Origin: Oscillospiraceae bacterium | GTDB taxonomy: Bacteria > Bacillota > Clostridia > Monoglobales > Monoglobaceae | DNA: 64,000 bases | Direction of reading: 5' to 3' | Assembly (NCBI GenBank): GCA_015068605.1 | Contig: SVKF01000001.1 | Location: 1-64,000 of the forward strand | Shown here: in pieces, positions 29,597-38,928 of the stretch | How positions within the stretch are numbered: the stretch's first letter is position 1 | Layout: the number at the start of each line of letters is the position of its first letter | The notes under the pieces: model-generated | What the model saw: only the letters and a program-made list of their open reading frames with translations | Database searches by the model: none | Told to the model about the DNA's origin: nothing | Program-made: the position numbers and the translations under genes

Positions 29597-29668
29597 TGTT
29601 AAAAAACTCCGTATTCCCTTAAAACCAAGGCGGTGTTTAAAAAGTCTTTTGACTTTTTAAACACCGCC
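29597..29668 (+). repeat. internal-deletion copy of the family-1 element (copy C)
   Basis: GTTAAAAAACTCCG, identical to the left end of copy A, is joined to TATTCCCTTAAAACCAAGG and the terminal palindrome (29629-29668, loop TTTT), identical to its right end. The ~235 bases between are missing. It lies between the convergent ends of rpsT and the GH78 gene and can terminate the latter. Confidence 0.85.
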
Positions 29669-29717
29669 TGTTTATATCAACAACTTACATTATATATGTT
29701 TTCTTTAAATTAATCTA

Positions 29718-31901
29718 TTAAATCCCGTAGATATATTTTCCGCCGGTCACAGTTTCAATTCTGCCGTCAGGAAGTGTTATTTTTGCAACAGTTCCATTTG
29801 GTATAACAAACTCAAAGTATACTTCGTCACCTTTATAATACCAGTAGCTTGATAATTCCCCTTGTCTCGTCTTAATTTCAGCCTTCAAAAATCCAAGTCT
29901 TTTATCAATATTAGGTTTAACGGAAATATGTTTATACCCTGCTCCGTCGGGGAAAATCTTAATTCCTGCCGCACAACCGAAAATCCAGTCATAAACCGAA
30001 CCGTATGCATAGTGATTATATGAATTCATATCCGTGCTCCAGAAAGTTCCGTCTTCCTTAACGCCGTCCCAATGCTCCCAGATTGTTGTTGCTCCGCGAT
30101 TTACAGAATACAGCCAGGACGGATATTCTTCCTGCAAAAGTAAATCAAAAGCAACATCCGCATATCCGTTTTCAGATAAGGCGTGGAGAAGATACGGAGT
30201 TCCAACAAAGCCGGTTGTGAGTTTATTCCCGTTTTCTCTGACCAATCTTGCAAGTCCATCTGCAGTTTTCTTTTTATCTGTACATAAATCAAAGTATAAC
30301 GCAATGGCATAAGCCGTTTGTGTGTTTGAAACAGGCAGCCCATCACTTATAAATCTTTCCTTAAATGCTTTAACTATATTTTTATAAAGCTCTTCATATT
30401 CCGCAACATCATAACCTAACACATTTCCGGCTTTAACCAACAAGGATGTGCTATATGCGAAATATGCCGACGAGATATAATCGTAAGGAGTTGCGCCTTT
30501 ATACGAGCCATCCTCATTGTCAAGAGCAAGCCAGTCCCCGAACTGCTTACCGCCAAGCCATAAATACTCTTCCTCACCAAAATTATGAATATAGTCAACC
30601 CACTTCTTCATACTTTCAAACCGGTTTTCAAGTATTTTTTTATTTCCGTAAGCAAGATAAATTTCCCAGGGACAAATAGTTGCCGCGTCCCCCCACCCGG
30701 AGGATACATCCTGGAGGTATCTGTTTTTATAGTTGGGCGCAAGCCAGGTAACCCCACCGTCCTCAAACTGTACTGCCGCAAGGTCTGAAAGCCATTTTTC
30801 AAAGAACTTTTCAACATCAAAGTTTATCGCCGCTGTTCTGACAAAAACCTGCGCATCACCTGTCCAGCCGTGTCTTTCATCTCTCTGCGGACAATCTGTG
30901 GGAATATCTATAAAATTGCTCTTCTGCCCCCATATAACATTATGATAGAGCTGATTAATTTTAGGATTGCCGCAAACAAAATCCCCTGTTCGTTTCATAT
31001 CCGAATGAACAACTATCGCTCTGAAATTATCAAGATTGATTTCATTCCCCGGATACTTATCAATTCTTATGTATCTGAATCCCTGCCAGCTGAATGTGGG
31101 TTTAAACACCTCAACTCCGTTTCCCGACAGAGTATATTTGGTTTTCTGTTTTGCCGTCCGAAGATTTGCCGTATAGAAATTTCCTTCTTTGTCAAGAATC
31201 TCTGCATGAGATATTTCAACAACATCTCCTGCGTTTCCGCAAGCTTTAACCTCAACATATCCGGCAAGGTTCTGCCCAAAATCAATTACTTTTTCTCCAA
31301 GGGGCGTTTCTATAAGACAAACAGGCTTAATAACCTCCTGCTCCTTAACCTTTTCTCCCTGTTGCGGAATTATCACAGCTTCAACATTTTCGTCAACAAG
31401 AGCATTACCAAGCTCACAAATTTCCACGCTTTTATCAACAGTCTCCCCGTGATAAATTGACGAGCTTACTATATATGAGCTTCTGACTTTGACATTTTCG
31501 TCAGAAACAATATTTTCCGTTGTGTCATCTTCATAAACTATATCAAGAGAGAATTTAAGACTTATATTATCAGCATAATGATTTCTTTGATTTTCACCGG
31601 CTCGCATATACCCAACCGCCCAGCCTTCGGCACATATAACGCTTAATTCTGTGTTTTCATCAATCATTTCCGTTACATCATAGCTCTGAAACTGCAGTCT
31701 CTTGTTATACTCCGTAAAATACGGCGTAAAAATTTCATCGCCAACTCTGTCCCCGTTTATGAACGCTCTGTACATTCCCATTGCCGTTATGTTTAATACA
31801 GCAGACTTAACCTTCTTATCAATCTTAAACGATTTGAAGAAATCATAACAAGCTTCTTCTCTGTTTTCAGGGGATTTAATCCATTTCGCTTTATCTATCA
31901 T
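29718..31901 (-). CDS. GH78-family alpha-L-rhamnosidase
   Basis: A ~727-residue hydrolase releasing terminal L-rhamnose from glycans or glycosides. No signal peptide is visible, so it is probably cytoplasmic and acts on imported oligosaccharides. The family landmarks are clear: MGMYRAFINGDRVGDEIFTP (N-terminal beta domain), IPTDCPQRDERHGWTGDAQVF (catalytic region), and GATTIWEHWD with NSYNHYAYGSVYDW (catalytic domain end). The ATG at 31901 is chosen because GAGGAG lies 9 bases upstream; TTG and ATG codons just before it are too close to that site. Downstream of fucI but separated by a palindromic terminator. Confidence 0.92.
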   Translation of the reverse strand: MIDKAKWIKSPENREEACYDFFKSFKIDKKVKSAVLNITAMGMYRAFINGDRVGDEIFTPYFTEYNKRLQFQSYDVTEMIDENTELSVICAEGWAVGYMRAGENQRNHYADNISLKFSLDIVYEDDTTENIVSDENVKVRSSYIVSSSIYHGETVDKSVEICELGNALVDENVEAVIIPQQGEKVKEQEVIKPVCLIETPLGEKVIDFGQNLAGYVEVKACGNAGDVVEISHAEILDKEGNFYTANLRTAKQKTKYTLSGNGVEVFKPTFSWQGFRYIRIDKYPGNEINLDNFRAIVVHSDMKRTGDFVCGNPKINQLYHNVIWGQKSNFIDIPTDCPQRDERHGWTGDAQVFVRTAAINFDVEKFFEKWLSDLAAVQFEDGGVTWLAPNYKNRYLQDVSSGWGDAATICPWEIYLAYGNKKILENRFESMKKWVDYIHNFGEEEYLWLGGKQFGDWLALDNEDGSYKGATPYDYISSAYFAYSTSLLVKAGNVLGYDVAEYEELYKNIVKAFKERFISDGLPVSNTQTAYAIALYFDLCTDKKKTADGLARLVRENGNKLTTGFVGTPYLLHALSENGYADVAFDLLLQEEYPSWLYSVNRGATTIWEHWDGVKEDGTFWSTDMNSYNHYAYGSVYDWIFGCAAGIKIFPDGAGYKHISVKPNIDKRLGFLKAEIKTRQGELSSYWYYKGDEVYFEFVIPNGTVAKITLPDGRIETVTGGKYIYGI

Positions 31902-32007
31902 TTCCAACATTCTCCTCAATGTAAAAATATGTATAATTATAACATATGATTAATTCAAATTCAAGTTTTTTATCTATAAATCCGATAAAATAATTCTGCA
32001 CAGATCA

Positions 32008-32048
32008 GGCGGTGTTTAAAAAGTCAAAGAAACTTTTTAAACACCGCC
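32008..32048. repeat. 41-bp palindromic repeat, copy 4 (probable fucI terminator)
   Basis: GGCGGTGTTTAAAAAGTC, loop AAAGA, then the matching arm with one mismatch at the loop end (17-bp stem). It is followed by CTTGGTTTTAA as in the other copies. It lies 13 bases beyond the fucI stop, between fucI and the rhamnosidase. Confidence 0.9.
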
Positions 32049-32061
32049 TTGGTTTTAAACT

Positions 32062-33864
32062 TTATCTTATATTTTTATATAACGGACCATAAGCCTGACA
32101 CGCTCTGTAATCCTGCCCTTCCTTATCCATTCCAAAGGCATTCCACGAAGCAGGTCTCATAATCTTCTCTTCGGGAACATTATGCATACAAACCGGAATA
32201 CGAAGCATCGAACAAAGTGTGATAAGGTCTGCGCCGATATGCCCGTAACTGATTGCACCGTGATTTGCACCCCAGTTATTCATCACATCATAAGCCGTCT
32301 TAAACGCACCCTCGCCTGTGCATCTCGGAGCAAACCAAGTGCATGGCCAAGTATAGTCCGTTCTCTTCCATAAAACATCTGAAACTTCATCAGGAAGATT
32401 GATTGTCCAGCCTTCCGCAATTTGAAGAACCGGGCCTAATCCTTTAACAAGGTTAAGTCTTATCATTGTCGCAGGCATTTCGCTTCTTGTTAAAAATCTT
32501 GAAGAATATCCGCCACCTCTGAAATATCCTAAATCTGCCATATTCCAGGTAGTTGCCGCCATAATCTTATCCCGGTCTTCCTGAGTCACTTCATACCACG
32601 GTTTCATCACACCGTTTCCGTTCTCATCCTTAACTTCACCGCAAGCATCAAGACAACAAGCTCCCGAATTGATAAGGTGGATAAAACCGTCTGCCTCTTT
32701 AGCCTTTCCTTCGATTTCATACCCGGTTGCTTTTTTAACCGCCTCTTCGCTCCAATATGTTCTAACATCCGCAAACATCTGCGCTCTGTTTGTTAAGAGC
32801 TTACCGAAAAGCATGCCGATTCCATTTAAAACATCATTTTCAGTTGCAAGAATATATGGTTCTCTTGCCCCGTTCCAATCAAAGGAAGTGTTAAGCATCG
32901 CCTCAGGGAAATCACAGTTAGGATAAAAATCAGTCCATTGTCTCTGACCCTGGAACCCTGCCGCAATAGCATTATGTCCAACCATTTCTTCTTCGCATCC
33001 GTCCGGAAGATTAGGATTTCCGTTCATGAGGTCTTTAATGATGCACATCATCTTAACAACAAACTCAAACTGCTCTTCCTTTTCCTTGTCTGTTTGCTGC
33101 ATTTCTTCAGGATTTTTATCAAACCCAATATTACACTTTTCTTTAGCCCATTTAAGAGCCTTTTCAAACTCATTTTTGTCATAAATTTCTTCTGTCATTC
33201 GTCTGATGATTTCAACCTCATCAACAGATTCAACTCTCATACCCAGATATTCCTCGATAAAGGCTGTGTCAATAATTGAACCTCCGATACCCATACATAC
33301 AGAGCCAATCTGAAGATATGATTTCCCTCTCATTGTTGCAGCAGCAACAGCGGCACGGCCAAATCTTAAAAGCTTTTCCTTTACATCTTCAGGGATTGAG
33401 GTATCTGTTGCGTCCTGAACATCGTGTCCGTAAATACCAAACGCAGGAAGTCCCTTTTGTGCATGGGAAGCAAGAACTGCCGCAAGATAAACAGCACCGG
33501 GACGCTCCGTTCCGTTAAATCCCCAAACACCTTTAATTGTCATTGGGTCCATATCCATGGTTTCAGAGCCGTAACACCAGCAAGGTGTAACCGTCAGGGT
33601 AATATCAACGCCCTCTTTCTTAAATTTTTCAGCACACGCCGCAGTTTCAGCAACTCTTCCAATCGTTGTGTCCGCAATCACGACTTTCACAGGCTCACCG
33701 TTTGAATATTTAAGGTTTTCCTCAAACAGCTTTGCCGCCGCCTTCGCCATATTCATTGTCTGGTCCTCTAAAGATTCTCTAACCTTAAGCGGTCCTCTTC
33801 TTCCGTCAATCGTGGGACGAATACCTATCACAGGATATTCCCCTATAAGTCTGCTTTTTGCCAT
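32062..33864 (-). CDS. fucI: L-fucose isomerase
   Basis: A 600-residue aldose-ketose isomerase converting L-fucose to L-fuculose (and D-arabinose to D-ribulose); Mn-dependent, cytoplasmic, hexameric in E. coli. It starts [31 protein letters not shown], and has CVKN-like segments typical of the family: [51 protein letters not shown] and [30 protein letters not shown] near the end. GAGGAGG 9 bases before the ATG fixes the start. The AraC gene divergent to it probably regulates it. No fucose kinase or aldolase gene is nearby. Confidence 0.93.
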   Translation of the reverse strand: MAKSRLIGEYPVIGIRPTIDGRRGPLKVRESLEDQTMNMAKAAAKLFEENLKYSNGEPVKVVIADTTIGRVAETAACAEKFKKEGVDITLTVTPCWCYGSETMDMDPMTIKGVWGFNGTERPGAVYLAAVLASHAQKGLPAFGIYGHDVQDATDTSIPEDVKEKLLRFGRAAVAAATMRGKSYLQIGSVCMGIGGSIIDTAFIEEYLGMRVESVDEVEIIRRMTEEIYDKNEFEKALKWAKEKCNIGFDKNPEEMQQTDKEKEEQFEFVVKMMCIIKDLMNGNPNLPDGCEEEMVGHNAIAAGFQGQRQWTDFYPNCDFPEAMLNTSFDWNGAREPYILATENDVLNGIGMLFGKLLTNRAQMFADVRTYWSEEAVKKATGYEIEGKAKEADGFIHLINSGACCLDACGEVKDENGNGVMKPWYEVTQEDRDKIMAATTWNMADLGYFRGGGYSSRFLTRSEMPATMIRLNLVKGLGPVLQIAEGWTINLPDEVSDVLWKRTDYTWPCTWFAPRCTGEGAFKTAYDVMNNWGANHGAISYGHIGADLITLCSMLRIPVCMHNVPEEKIMRPASWNAFGMDKEGQDYRACQAYGPLYKNIR

Positions 33865-33917
33865 ATATTTTTCCTCCTCGTAAATTGTAATCAAAATACT
33901 TTATTTTAATTATATAC

Positions 33918-33947
33918 TTGCAATATGGCTTTTTCTTGTGTTATAAT
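33918..33947 (+). promoter_or_regulatory. promoter for the AraC gene (fucI divergent region)
   Basis: TTGCAA (33918-33923), 18-base spacer, TATAAT (33942-33947). A short inverted repeat ACAC-N5-GTGT (33980-33992 region) lies downstream and could be a regulator site, but it is weak. Confidence 0.5.
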
Positions 33948-34039
33948 ATAAAAAAGTATAATAATTTTCAGATTTTTACACTAATTGTGTGATAATACAA
34001 ATTCAAAATATAATTTTTGTATGTTTTGCGGAGGAAAAT

Positions 34040-34885
34040 ATGATATATAATGAATTAAAACAGAGAGGGACTTTTGATTTTCCCATAGAACTTTACCACC
34101 TTGAAAAAAATCATCCAAGATATGAGATGACATCGCACTGGCATACTGAGCTTGAAATAATCAGAATATTATCGGGAGAAATCGTTGTTCGTCTTTCAAA
34201 CAATAAATATACCGCCCGTAAAGGGGACATATTATTTGTCAACCCCGAAATTGTTCATGGTGCAACTCCTGACGATAACTGCATATATGAGTGCATTGTT
34301 TTACACCTTGATATGCTTCGCACCAATGAAATGGGCTGTCACTTTTTCATTGACAGCCTTTTAAATCATGATTATATGATAAATGAATTTATATCCGCTC
34401 CGGAGAGTGACCTTTTCATTGCAACAAATCGATTATTTGATGCTATGGGAAGGAAATCCTCCGGCTATAAATTTAACGTTATCGGAGCTATATATCAGCT
34501 TTTCGGTGTCATTATCGACAACCACCTCTACTCTTCTTCATCAGTAGAAACAACCATTTCCGCAGACAAAAGTATCGCCAGACTAAAAAATGTTTTATCC
34601 TATATGAGGACAAACTTCCACAGGCAAATAACCCTTGATGATATGGCAGACAATGCCGGAATGTCGGCAAAATACTTTTGTTCTCAATTTCGGAAAATGA
34701 CAACAAAAACGCCGATTGAATATCTTAACAGCTACAGAATTGAACGAGCCGCCCGAAAACTTCTCAATAGCGACGATAGTGTTACCGATATTGCGTTTTC
34801 CTGCGGTTTTAACGATTTGAGTTATTTCATTAAGACCTTTAAATCCATAAAAGGAATAACTCCGTCAAAATTCCGCAAATCATAA
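34040..34885 (+). CDS. AraC-family transcriptional regulator
   Basis: A 281-residue regulator. The N-terminal part is a cupin-like sugar-sensing domain (HWHTELEIIRILSGEI, ARKGDILFVNPEIVHG); the C-terminal ~100 residues hold two helix-turn-helix motifs (ITLDDMADNAGMSAKYFCSQF and SVTDIAFSCGFNDLSYFIKTFK). GGAGGAAAAT before the ATG at 34040 decides the start over an earlier in-frame ATG. It is divergent from fucI and probably controls fucI and perhaps the rhamnosidase in response to a deoxysugar. Its 3' end is 2 bases from that of spoVFB. Confidence 0.9.
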   Translation: MIYNELKQRGTFDFPIELYHLEKNHPRYEMTSHWHTELEIIRILSGEIVVRLSNNKYTARKGDILFVNPEIVHGATPDDNCIYECIVLHLDMLRTNEMGCHFFIDSLLNHDYMINEFISAPESDLFIATNRLFDAMGRKSSGYKFNVIGAIYQLFGVIIDNHLYSSSSVETTISADKSIARLKNVLSYMRTNFHRQITLDDMADNAGMSAKYFCSQFRKMTTKTPIEYLNSYRIERAARKLLNSDDSVTDIAFSCGFNDLSYFIKTFKSIKGITPSKFRKS

Positions 34886-34887
34886 AG

Positions 34888-35457
34888 CTATATCAAAACG
34901 GGCTGGATTTGCTTTCCTTCTAACGCATATTTCAGCGTTTCGTCTATTCGTGACATATCCGAAATCAGCGAATTTTGTTTTTCCTTGCAATCGTCCTGAC
35001 CAAAGGGAACAAGATATATATTTTTCATATTCAGAAGGAGTCCTATATTTTTTGCGTTATTGCCAAGTCCGTCATTTGTCGATACCGCAATAACTACCGG
35101 TCGTTTATTCCGCAAATGGGACTTAACTGCAAGAGTAACAGATGTGTCCGCTATTCCGTTTGCGATTTTGGCTATGCTGTTTCCTGTACACGGAGCAACA
35201 ATAAGAGCATCCAGCAATTTTTTCGGACCAATGGGCTCAACTTCTTTTGCAGTTTCCAAAACAGCCTTGCCCGTTATATTCTCAAGTCTTAATTTATGCT
35301 CACTGCTTCTCCCGAACCGTGTGTCGGTGTTTGCGCTTATTTCAGACATAATGGGGGTTATATCATATTCCACACTCATTTGTTCGATTACCGGAAAAAT
35401 TTTACCAAATGTGCAAAACGAGCCTGTTAATGCAAAGCCAATACTTTTTCTTTCCAT
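34888..35457 (-). CDS. spoVFB: dipicolinate synthase subunit B
   Basis: Subunit of the enzyme that makes dipicolinic acid (DPA), the major spore core solute, from the dihydrodipicolinate pool in the mother cell. The 189-residue flavoprotein-like subunit begins with a Rossmann-like segment IGFALTGSFCTFGKIFPVIE and contains LIVAPCTGNSIAKIANGIADTSVTLA and VSTNDGLGNNAKNIG. It follows spoVFA by 6 bases, the standard order (also called dpaB). Confidence 0.93.
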   Translation of the reverse strand: MERKSIGFALTGSFCTFGKIFPVIEQMSVEYDITPIMSEISANTDTRFGRSSEHKLRLENITGKAVLETAKEVEPIGPKKLLDALIVAPCTGNSIAKIANGIADTSVTLAVKSHLRNKRPVVIAVSTNDGLGNNAKNIGLLLNMKNIYLVPFGQDDCKEKQNSLISDMSRIDETLKYALEGKQIQPVLI

Positions 35458-35463
35458 AATCCT

Positions 35464-36336
35464 TCACACCTCCAATTCTCTTATAATATTTATAATAGTT
35501 TCCGCAATAAAATCGCCTGCTGTATCGGGAGCAGCCTTTCCCGGAAGGGACAACGCCCATATTGTTTTCACTTTATATTTTTCCGTAATTTTAAAATTCA
35601 CACCGCCGGGTTTTGATGCAAGGTCAATAATCACAGCATCGGATTTTATCTTTTTTATTTCACTCTCATCAATCACCATTGTCGGGACTGTGTTAAAAAT
35701 CACATTATATTCGCATATTTTCTCACTTAACTCACTAAAGAAAATTCTCCCGTACCCCATTGCTCTGCAATATGCCGCATCCTTATATTTTCTGACACAA
35801 GCTGTTACGTCAGCACCAATTCCGCAAAGCATTTTAGCAAGGACTTTTCCAATTCTTCCGTTTCCGAGAATAAGAACTTTGCTTCCGTTTAAGGTAAACG
35901 GCGTTTCTCTCATCGCCGTTTCTATCGCCCCTTCAGCTGTGGGCACAGCGTTTAAAACCGCAAGCTCTTCCCTCTCAAGATAATCTATACATCGAACCTT
36001 ATAAAATTCCGTAAGCTTTTCCAATTTACTGTCTTTTTTGCCAACGAGAAGCAGCTCATTTTTCTTAATTACTTTCAGCAAATCTTCAATATAAATCGGT
36101 TTATCAAAAAACGGAGCATTAATTGTTTCACCATCTGTCGAATAAGGGAGCGGACAAATAACTACATCCGAATCAATTATGGCATCCTTAATATCTTCAT
36201 AAATTTCCACATTTTCGGAAAATTGTTTTTTATCCGCCGAAAATCCATATACTTTAATGACAGGAAATATTTCAGACAGATTGTTTACAACTCTTATCTG
36301 ACGCATATCCCCACCTATAAAACAAAGTTTTTTCAT
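35464..36336 (-). CDS. spoVFA: dipicolinate synthase subunit A
   Basis: Partner of SpoVFB in DPA synthesis; a 290-residue NAD(P)-dependent dehydrogenase-like subunit (dpaA). Seen: KLCFIGGDMRQIRVVNNL at the start, NAVPTAEGAIETAMRETPFTLNGSKVLILGNGRIGKVLAKML (cofactor-binding loop GNGRIG), and IDLASKPGGVNF. The ATG at 36336 follows GGTGGA by 4 bases; an in-frame GTG-context start four codons earlier is less likely. Expression under sigma-K is expected from other spore formers, but no clear promoter was read here. Confidence 0.93.
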   Translation of the reverse strand: MKKLCFIGGDMRQIRVVNNLSEIFPVIKVYGFSADKKQFSENVEIYEDIKDAIIDSDVVICPLPYSTDGETINAPFFDKPIYIEDLLKVIKKNELLLVGKKDSKLEKLTEFYKVRCIDYLEREELAVLNAVPTAEGAIETAMRETPFTLNGSKVLILGNGRIGKVLAKMLCGIGADVTACVRKYKDAAYCRAMGYGRIFFSELSEKICEYNVIFNTVPTMVIDESEIKKIKSDAVIIDLASKPGGVNFKITEKYKVKTIWALSLPGKAAPDTAGDFIAETIINIIRELEV

Positions 36337-36416
36337 ATATTCCACCATCCCGAAAATTATATCCTTTTACATAATATGTCATAATATGTTTTTGGTGTAA
36401 AATAACTTATCATTCC

Positions 36417-36445
36417 TTGACAAAATAAGGTTTAAGTGATAGAAT
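36417..36445 (+). promoter_or_regulatory. promoter for znuA-znuC-znuB
   Basis: TTGACA (36417-36422), 17-base spacer, TAGAAT (36440-36445), about 34 bases before the znuA start. No clear Zur operator was recognised. Confidence 0.75.
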
Positions 36446-36478
36446 TATAATGTATATTTATGTATGGAGGTCACGATA

Positions 36479-37393
36479 TTGAAAAGAATATTATCATTTT
36501 TATTTTTTATCTCAATCTGTTTAGCATTCTTTTCCTCCTGCAGTTCTCCCACTGACGAAGGATTTTCAATTGTTGCGGTAAATTTCCCCGCTTATGACTT
36601 TGCTAAAAATATCGTTGGAGACAAGGGAACTGTAACACTTTTATTGCCGCCCGGCGGAGAAAGTCACACCTATGAGCCGACCGCAAAGGATGTTATCCGC
36701 ATTTCGGAATGTGACTTATTTATATATACCGGTGGTGAAAACGATGTATGGATTGAGGATATTCTTTCCTCTCTCGACAAAAAACCACAAGCTGTTAAAA
36801 TGATGGATTTTGTTGAAATTCATCACGAAGAGGAACACGAACATACCGATTCACATTCTCATAAAATCGATGAACACATCTGGACATCTCTTAAAAATTC
36901 AGTTAAAATAATCAGCGGATTATCCGAACATATTTCTGCTGTTGATTCAAAGAACGCAAAGTATTATCACAGCAATGCAGAAACCTATATAAATAAAATC
37001 AATCGTCTTGACAAAGATTTTGAAGAAATGTTCAAAAACGCAAAACGAAACACTATTGTTGTTGCCGACAGATTTCCGTTTACCTATTTTGTCAATGATT
37101 ATGGTTTGAAGCATTATTCCGCATATCACTCGTGTTCGGAAGATGCCGAGCCAACACCGAAAATCATTGCCGAGCTTATCGACACTGTGAATAATGAAAA
37201 AATCCCGTTGATTTTTCATTTGGAGTTTTCAAACAAAACCGTTGCAACGGCTGTTTCCGAGGATACCGGAGCGGAATTGAAAGAGCTTCATTCCTGTCAT
37301 AATATCACAAAGCAACAGCTTGACGATGGGGTTACCTATCTTGACTTGATGAAACAAAACTATAAGACTTTAAAGGAGGCGGTTTACCTATGA
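36479..37393 (+). CDS. znuA: zinc ABC transporter substrate-binding lipoprotein
   Basis: A ~304-residue extracytoplasmic metal-binding lipoprotein. The signal peptide (LFFISICLAFFSSCSS) ends in the lipobox FSSC. It has LLPPGGESHTYEPTAKD, a His-rich loop EIHHEEEHEHTDSHSHKIDEH (residues ~118-140) that favours zinc over manganese, and DRFPFTYFVNDYGL. The start is TTG at 36479: GGAGG lies 8 bases before it, whereas the upstream ATG sits inside that site. First gene of an overlapping ABC operon (4-base overlap with znuC). Confidence 0.92.
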   Translation: MKRILSFLFFISICLAFFSSCSSPTDEGFSIVAVNFPAYDFAKNIVGDKGTVTLLLPPGGESHTYEPTAKDVIRISECDLFIYTGGENDVWIEDILSSLDKKPQAVKMMDFVEIHHEEEHEHTDSHSHKIDEHIWTSLKNSVKIISGLSEHISAVDSKNAKYYHSNAETYINKINRLDKDFEEMFKNAKRNTIVVADRFPFTYFVNDYGLKHYSAYHSCSEDAEPTPKIIAELIDTVNNEKIPLIFHLEFSNKTVATAVSEDTGAELKELHSCHNITKQQLDDGVTYLDLMKQNYKTLKEAVYL

Positions 37394-38097
37394 GCATCAT
37401 TCAATGTGAAAATTTAAGCATTTCTTTTAACAAAACCTCCGTTTTAAAAGACCTTTCCTTTACGGTTGAGGAGGGAGACTATTTATGTATTGTGGGCGAA
37501 AACGGCTCCGGAAAAAGCACCCTTATAAAATGTCTTTTAGGGCTTGAAGTTCCCGACAAGGGGCACATTATAACCGAGAAAAGCCTATTTGACCATATTG
37601 GTTATCTTCCTCAACAAACCTCGATACAAAGAGATTTCCCCGCAACTGTTTTTGAGGTTGTTTTGTCGGGATTTCTCAACGATTTGGGCTTTAGTATTTT
37701 TTACAGCAAAAAGCATAAGCAAACTGCCGATAAAATGCTTAAGCTGTTCGGAATATATGAAATTAAAAACAAGAGCTATCGCACATTATCGGGCGGTCAA
37801 CAGCAAAGAGTCCTTTTAGCCCGGGCAATGTGCAGCACAAAGCGACTTCTGCTTCTCGATGAACCGCTGAGCGGACTCGACCCTCTTGTGGTTTCCGACT
37901 TTTATACAATAATGCATAAGCTTAACCATATACATAAAATAACAATTATTATGGTTTCGCACTCTATATCAGAGGCTGTCCGTGAAGCAAATAAGATACT
38001 TCATCTTTGCGATGATTGCTCATACTTTTTTGGCTCAACGGAGGACTACATCAAAAGCCCTTTTGGGGAACGTTTTTTAGGGAGGACAGATAAATGA
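37390..38097 (+). CDS. znuC: zinc ABC transporter ATP-binding protein
   Basis: A 235-residue ATPase energising zinc import. Walker A GENGSGKSTL, Q-loop LPQQTS, signature LSGGQQQRVLLARAM and Walker B RLLLLDEPLSG are all present, followed by the switch His in MVSHSISE. It overlaps znuA and znuB by 4 bases each. Confidence 0.94.
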   Translation: MSIIQCENLSISFNKTSVLKDLSFTVEEGDYLCIVGENGSGKSTLIKCLLGLEVPDKGHIITEKSLFDHIGYLPQQTSIQRDFPATVFEVVLSGFLNDLGFSIFYSKKHKQTADKMLKLFGIYEIKNKSYRTLSGGQQQRVLLARAMCSTKRLLLLDEPLSGLDPLVVSDFYTIMHKLNHIHKITIIMVSHSISEAVREANKILHLCDDCSYFFGSTEDYIKSPFGERFLGRTDK

Positions 38098-38915
38098 TTG
38101 AAGCTATAAGTGCATTTTTATCATATTCTTTTTTAAGGAACGCCTTAATCGTGGGTATTCTTGTCTCTCTTTGCTGTGCACTTTTAGGTGTTTCTCTTGT
38201 TTTAAAGCGATACTCAATGATTGGGGACGGATTATCCCATGTGGGCTTCGGTGCAATGGCTGTCGCCCTTGCATTTAACTTTTCTCCTCTTTATATCGCC
38301 TTGCCCGTTGTTATAATTGCCGCATTTCTCCTCCTTTCAGTCAGCGTGAAAAGTAAGATTGGCGGAGACAGTGCAATCGCTCTCATTTCAACATCTTCTG
38401 TTGCAATCGGTGTTATGATTGTATCTATGACCCAGGGTATGACAACAGATATTTCAAGCTATATGTTCGGAAGCATTCTTGTTATGACTTCATCGGATGT
38501 GATTTTAAGCATCATTTCAACCTTGATGGTTTTGATACTTTATCTTCTTTTTTACAACAGAATTTTTGCAATCACCTTTGACGAGCCATTTGCTAAAGCT
38601 ACGGGCACAAATACAACTCTTTTCAACTCACTCATAGCAGTTTTGACCGCTGTCACGATTGTTGTGGGAATGCGAATGATGGGGGCAATGCTTATTTCAA
38701 GCTTAATTATTTTCCCTGCCCTTTCCGCATTGCGTATATGCAAAAGCTTCGGTTCTGTTGTGCTCGTTTCGGCGATTGTTTCGGTTATCGCATTCATAAT
38801 CGGTATATTCACTTCTTTTATGATTGATTCGCCTGCCGGAGCAACTGTTGTTATTTCAAATTTGGTTGTATTTATTTTATTTAACATTTACGGAAAAATA
38901 TTTCGCAAAAATTAG
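38094..38915 (+). CDS. znuB: zinc ABC transporter permease
   Basis: A 273-residue ABC-3 family permease with about seven to eight membrane segments (CCALLGVSLVLKRYSMIGDGLSHVGFG is the typical cytoplasmic loop). Completes ZnuACB. Its stop is 13 bases before the transglutaminase-like gene, so that gene is probably co-transcribed. Confidence 0.93.
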   Translation: MIEAISAFLSYSFLRNALIVGILVSLCCALLGVSLVLKRYSMIGDGLSHVGFGAMAVALAFNFSPLYIALPVVIIAAFLLLSVSVKSKIGGDSAIALISTSSVAIGVMIVSMTQGMTTDISSYMFGSILVMTSSDVILSIISTLMVLILYLLFYNRIFAITFDEPFAKATGTNTTLFNSLIAVLTAVTIVVGMRMMGAMLISSLIIFPALSALRICKSFGSVVLVSAIVSVIAFIIGIFTSFMIDSPAGATVVISNLVVFILFNIYGKIFRKN

Positions 38916-38928
38916 GAGGGGTTTTGTC

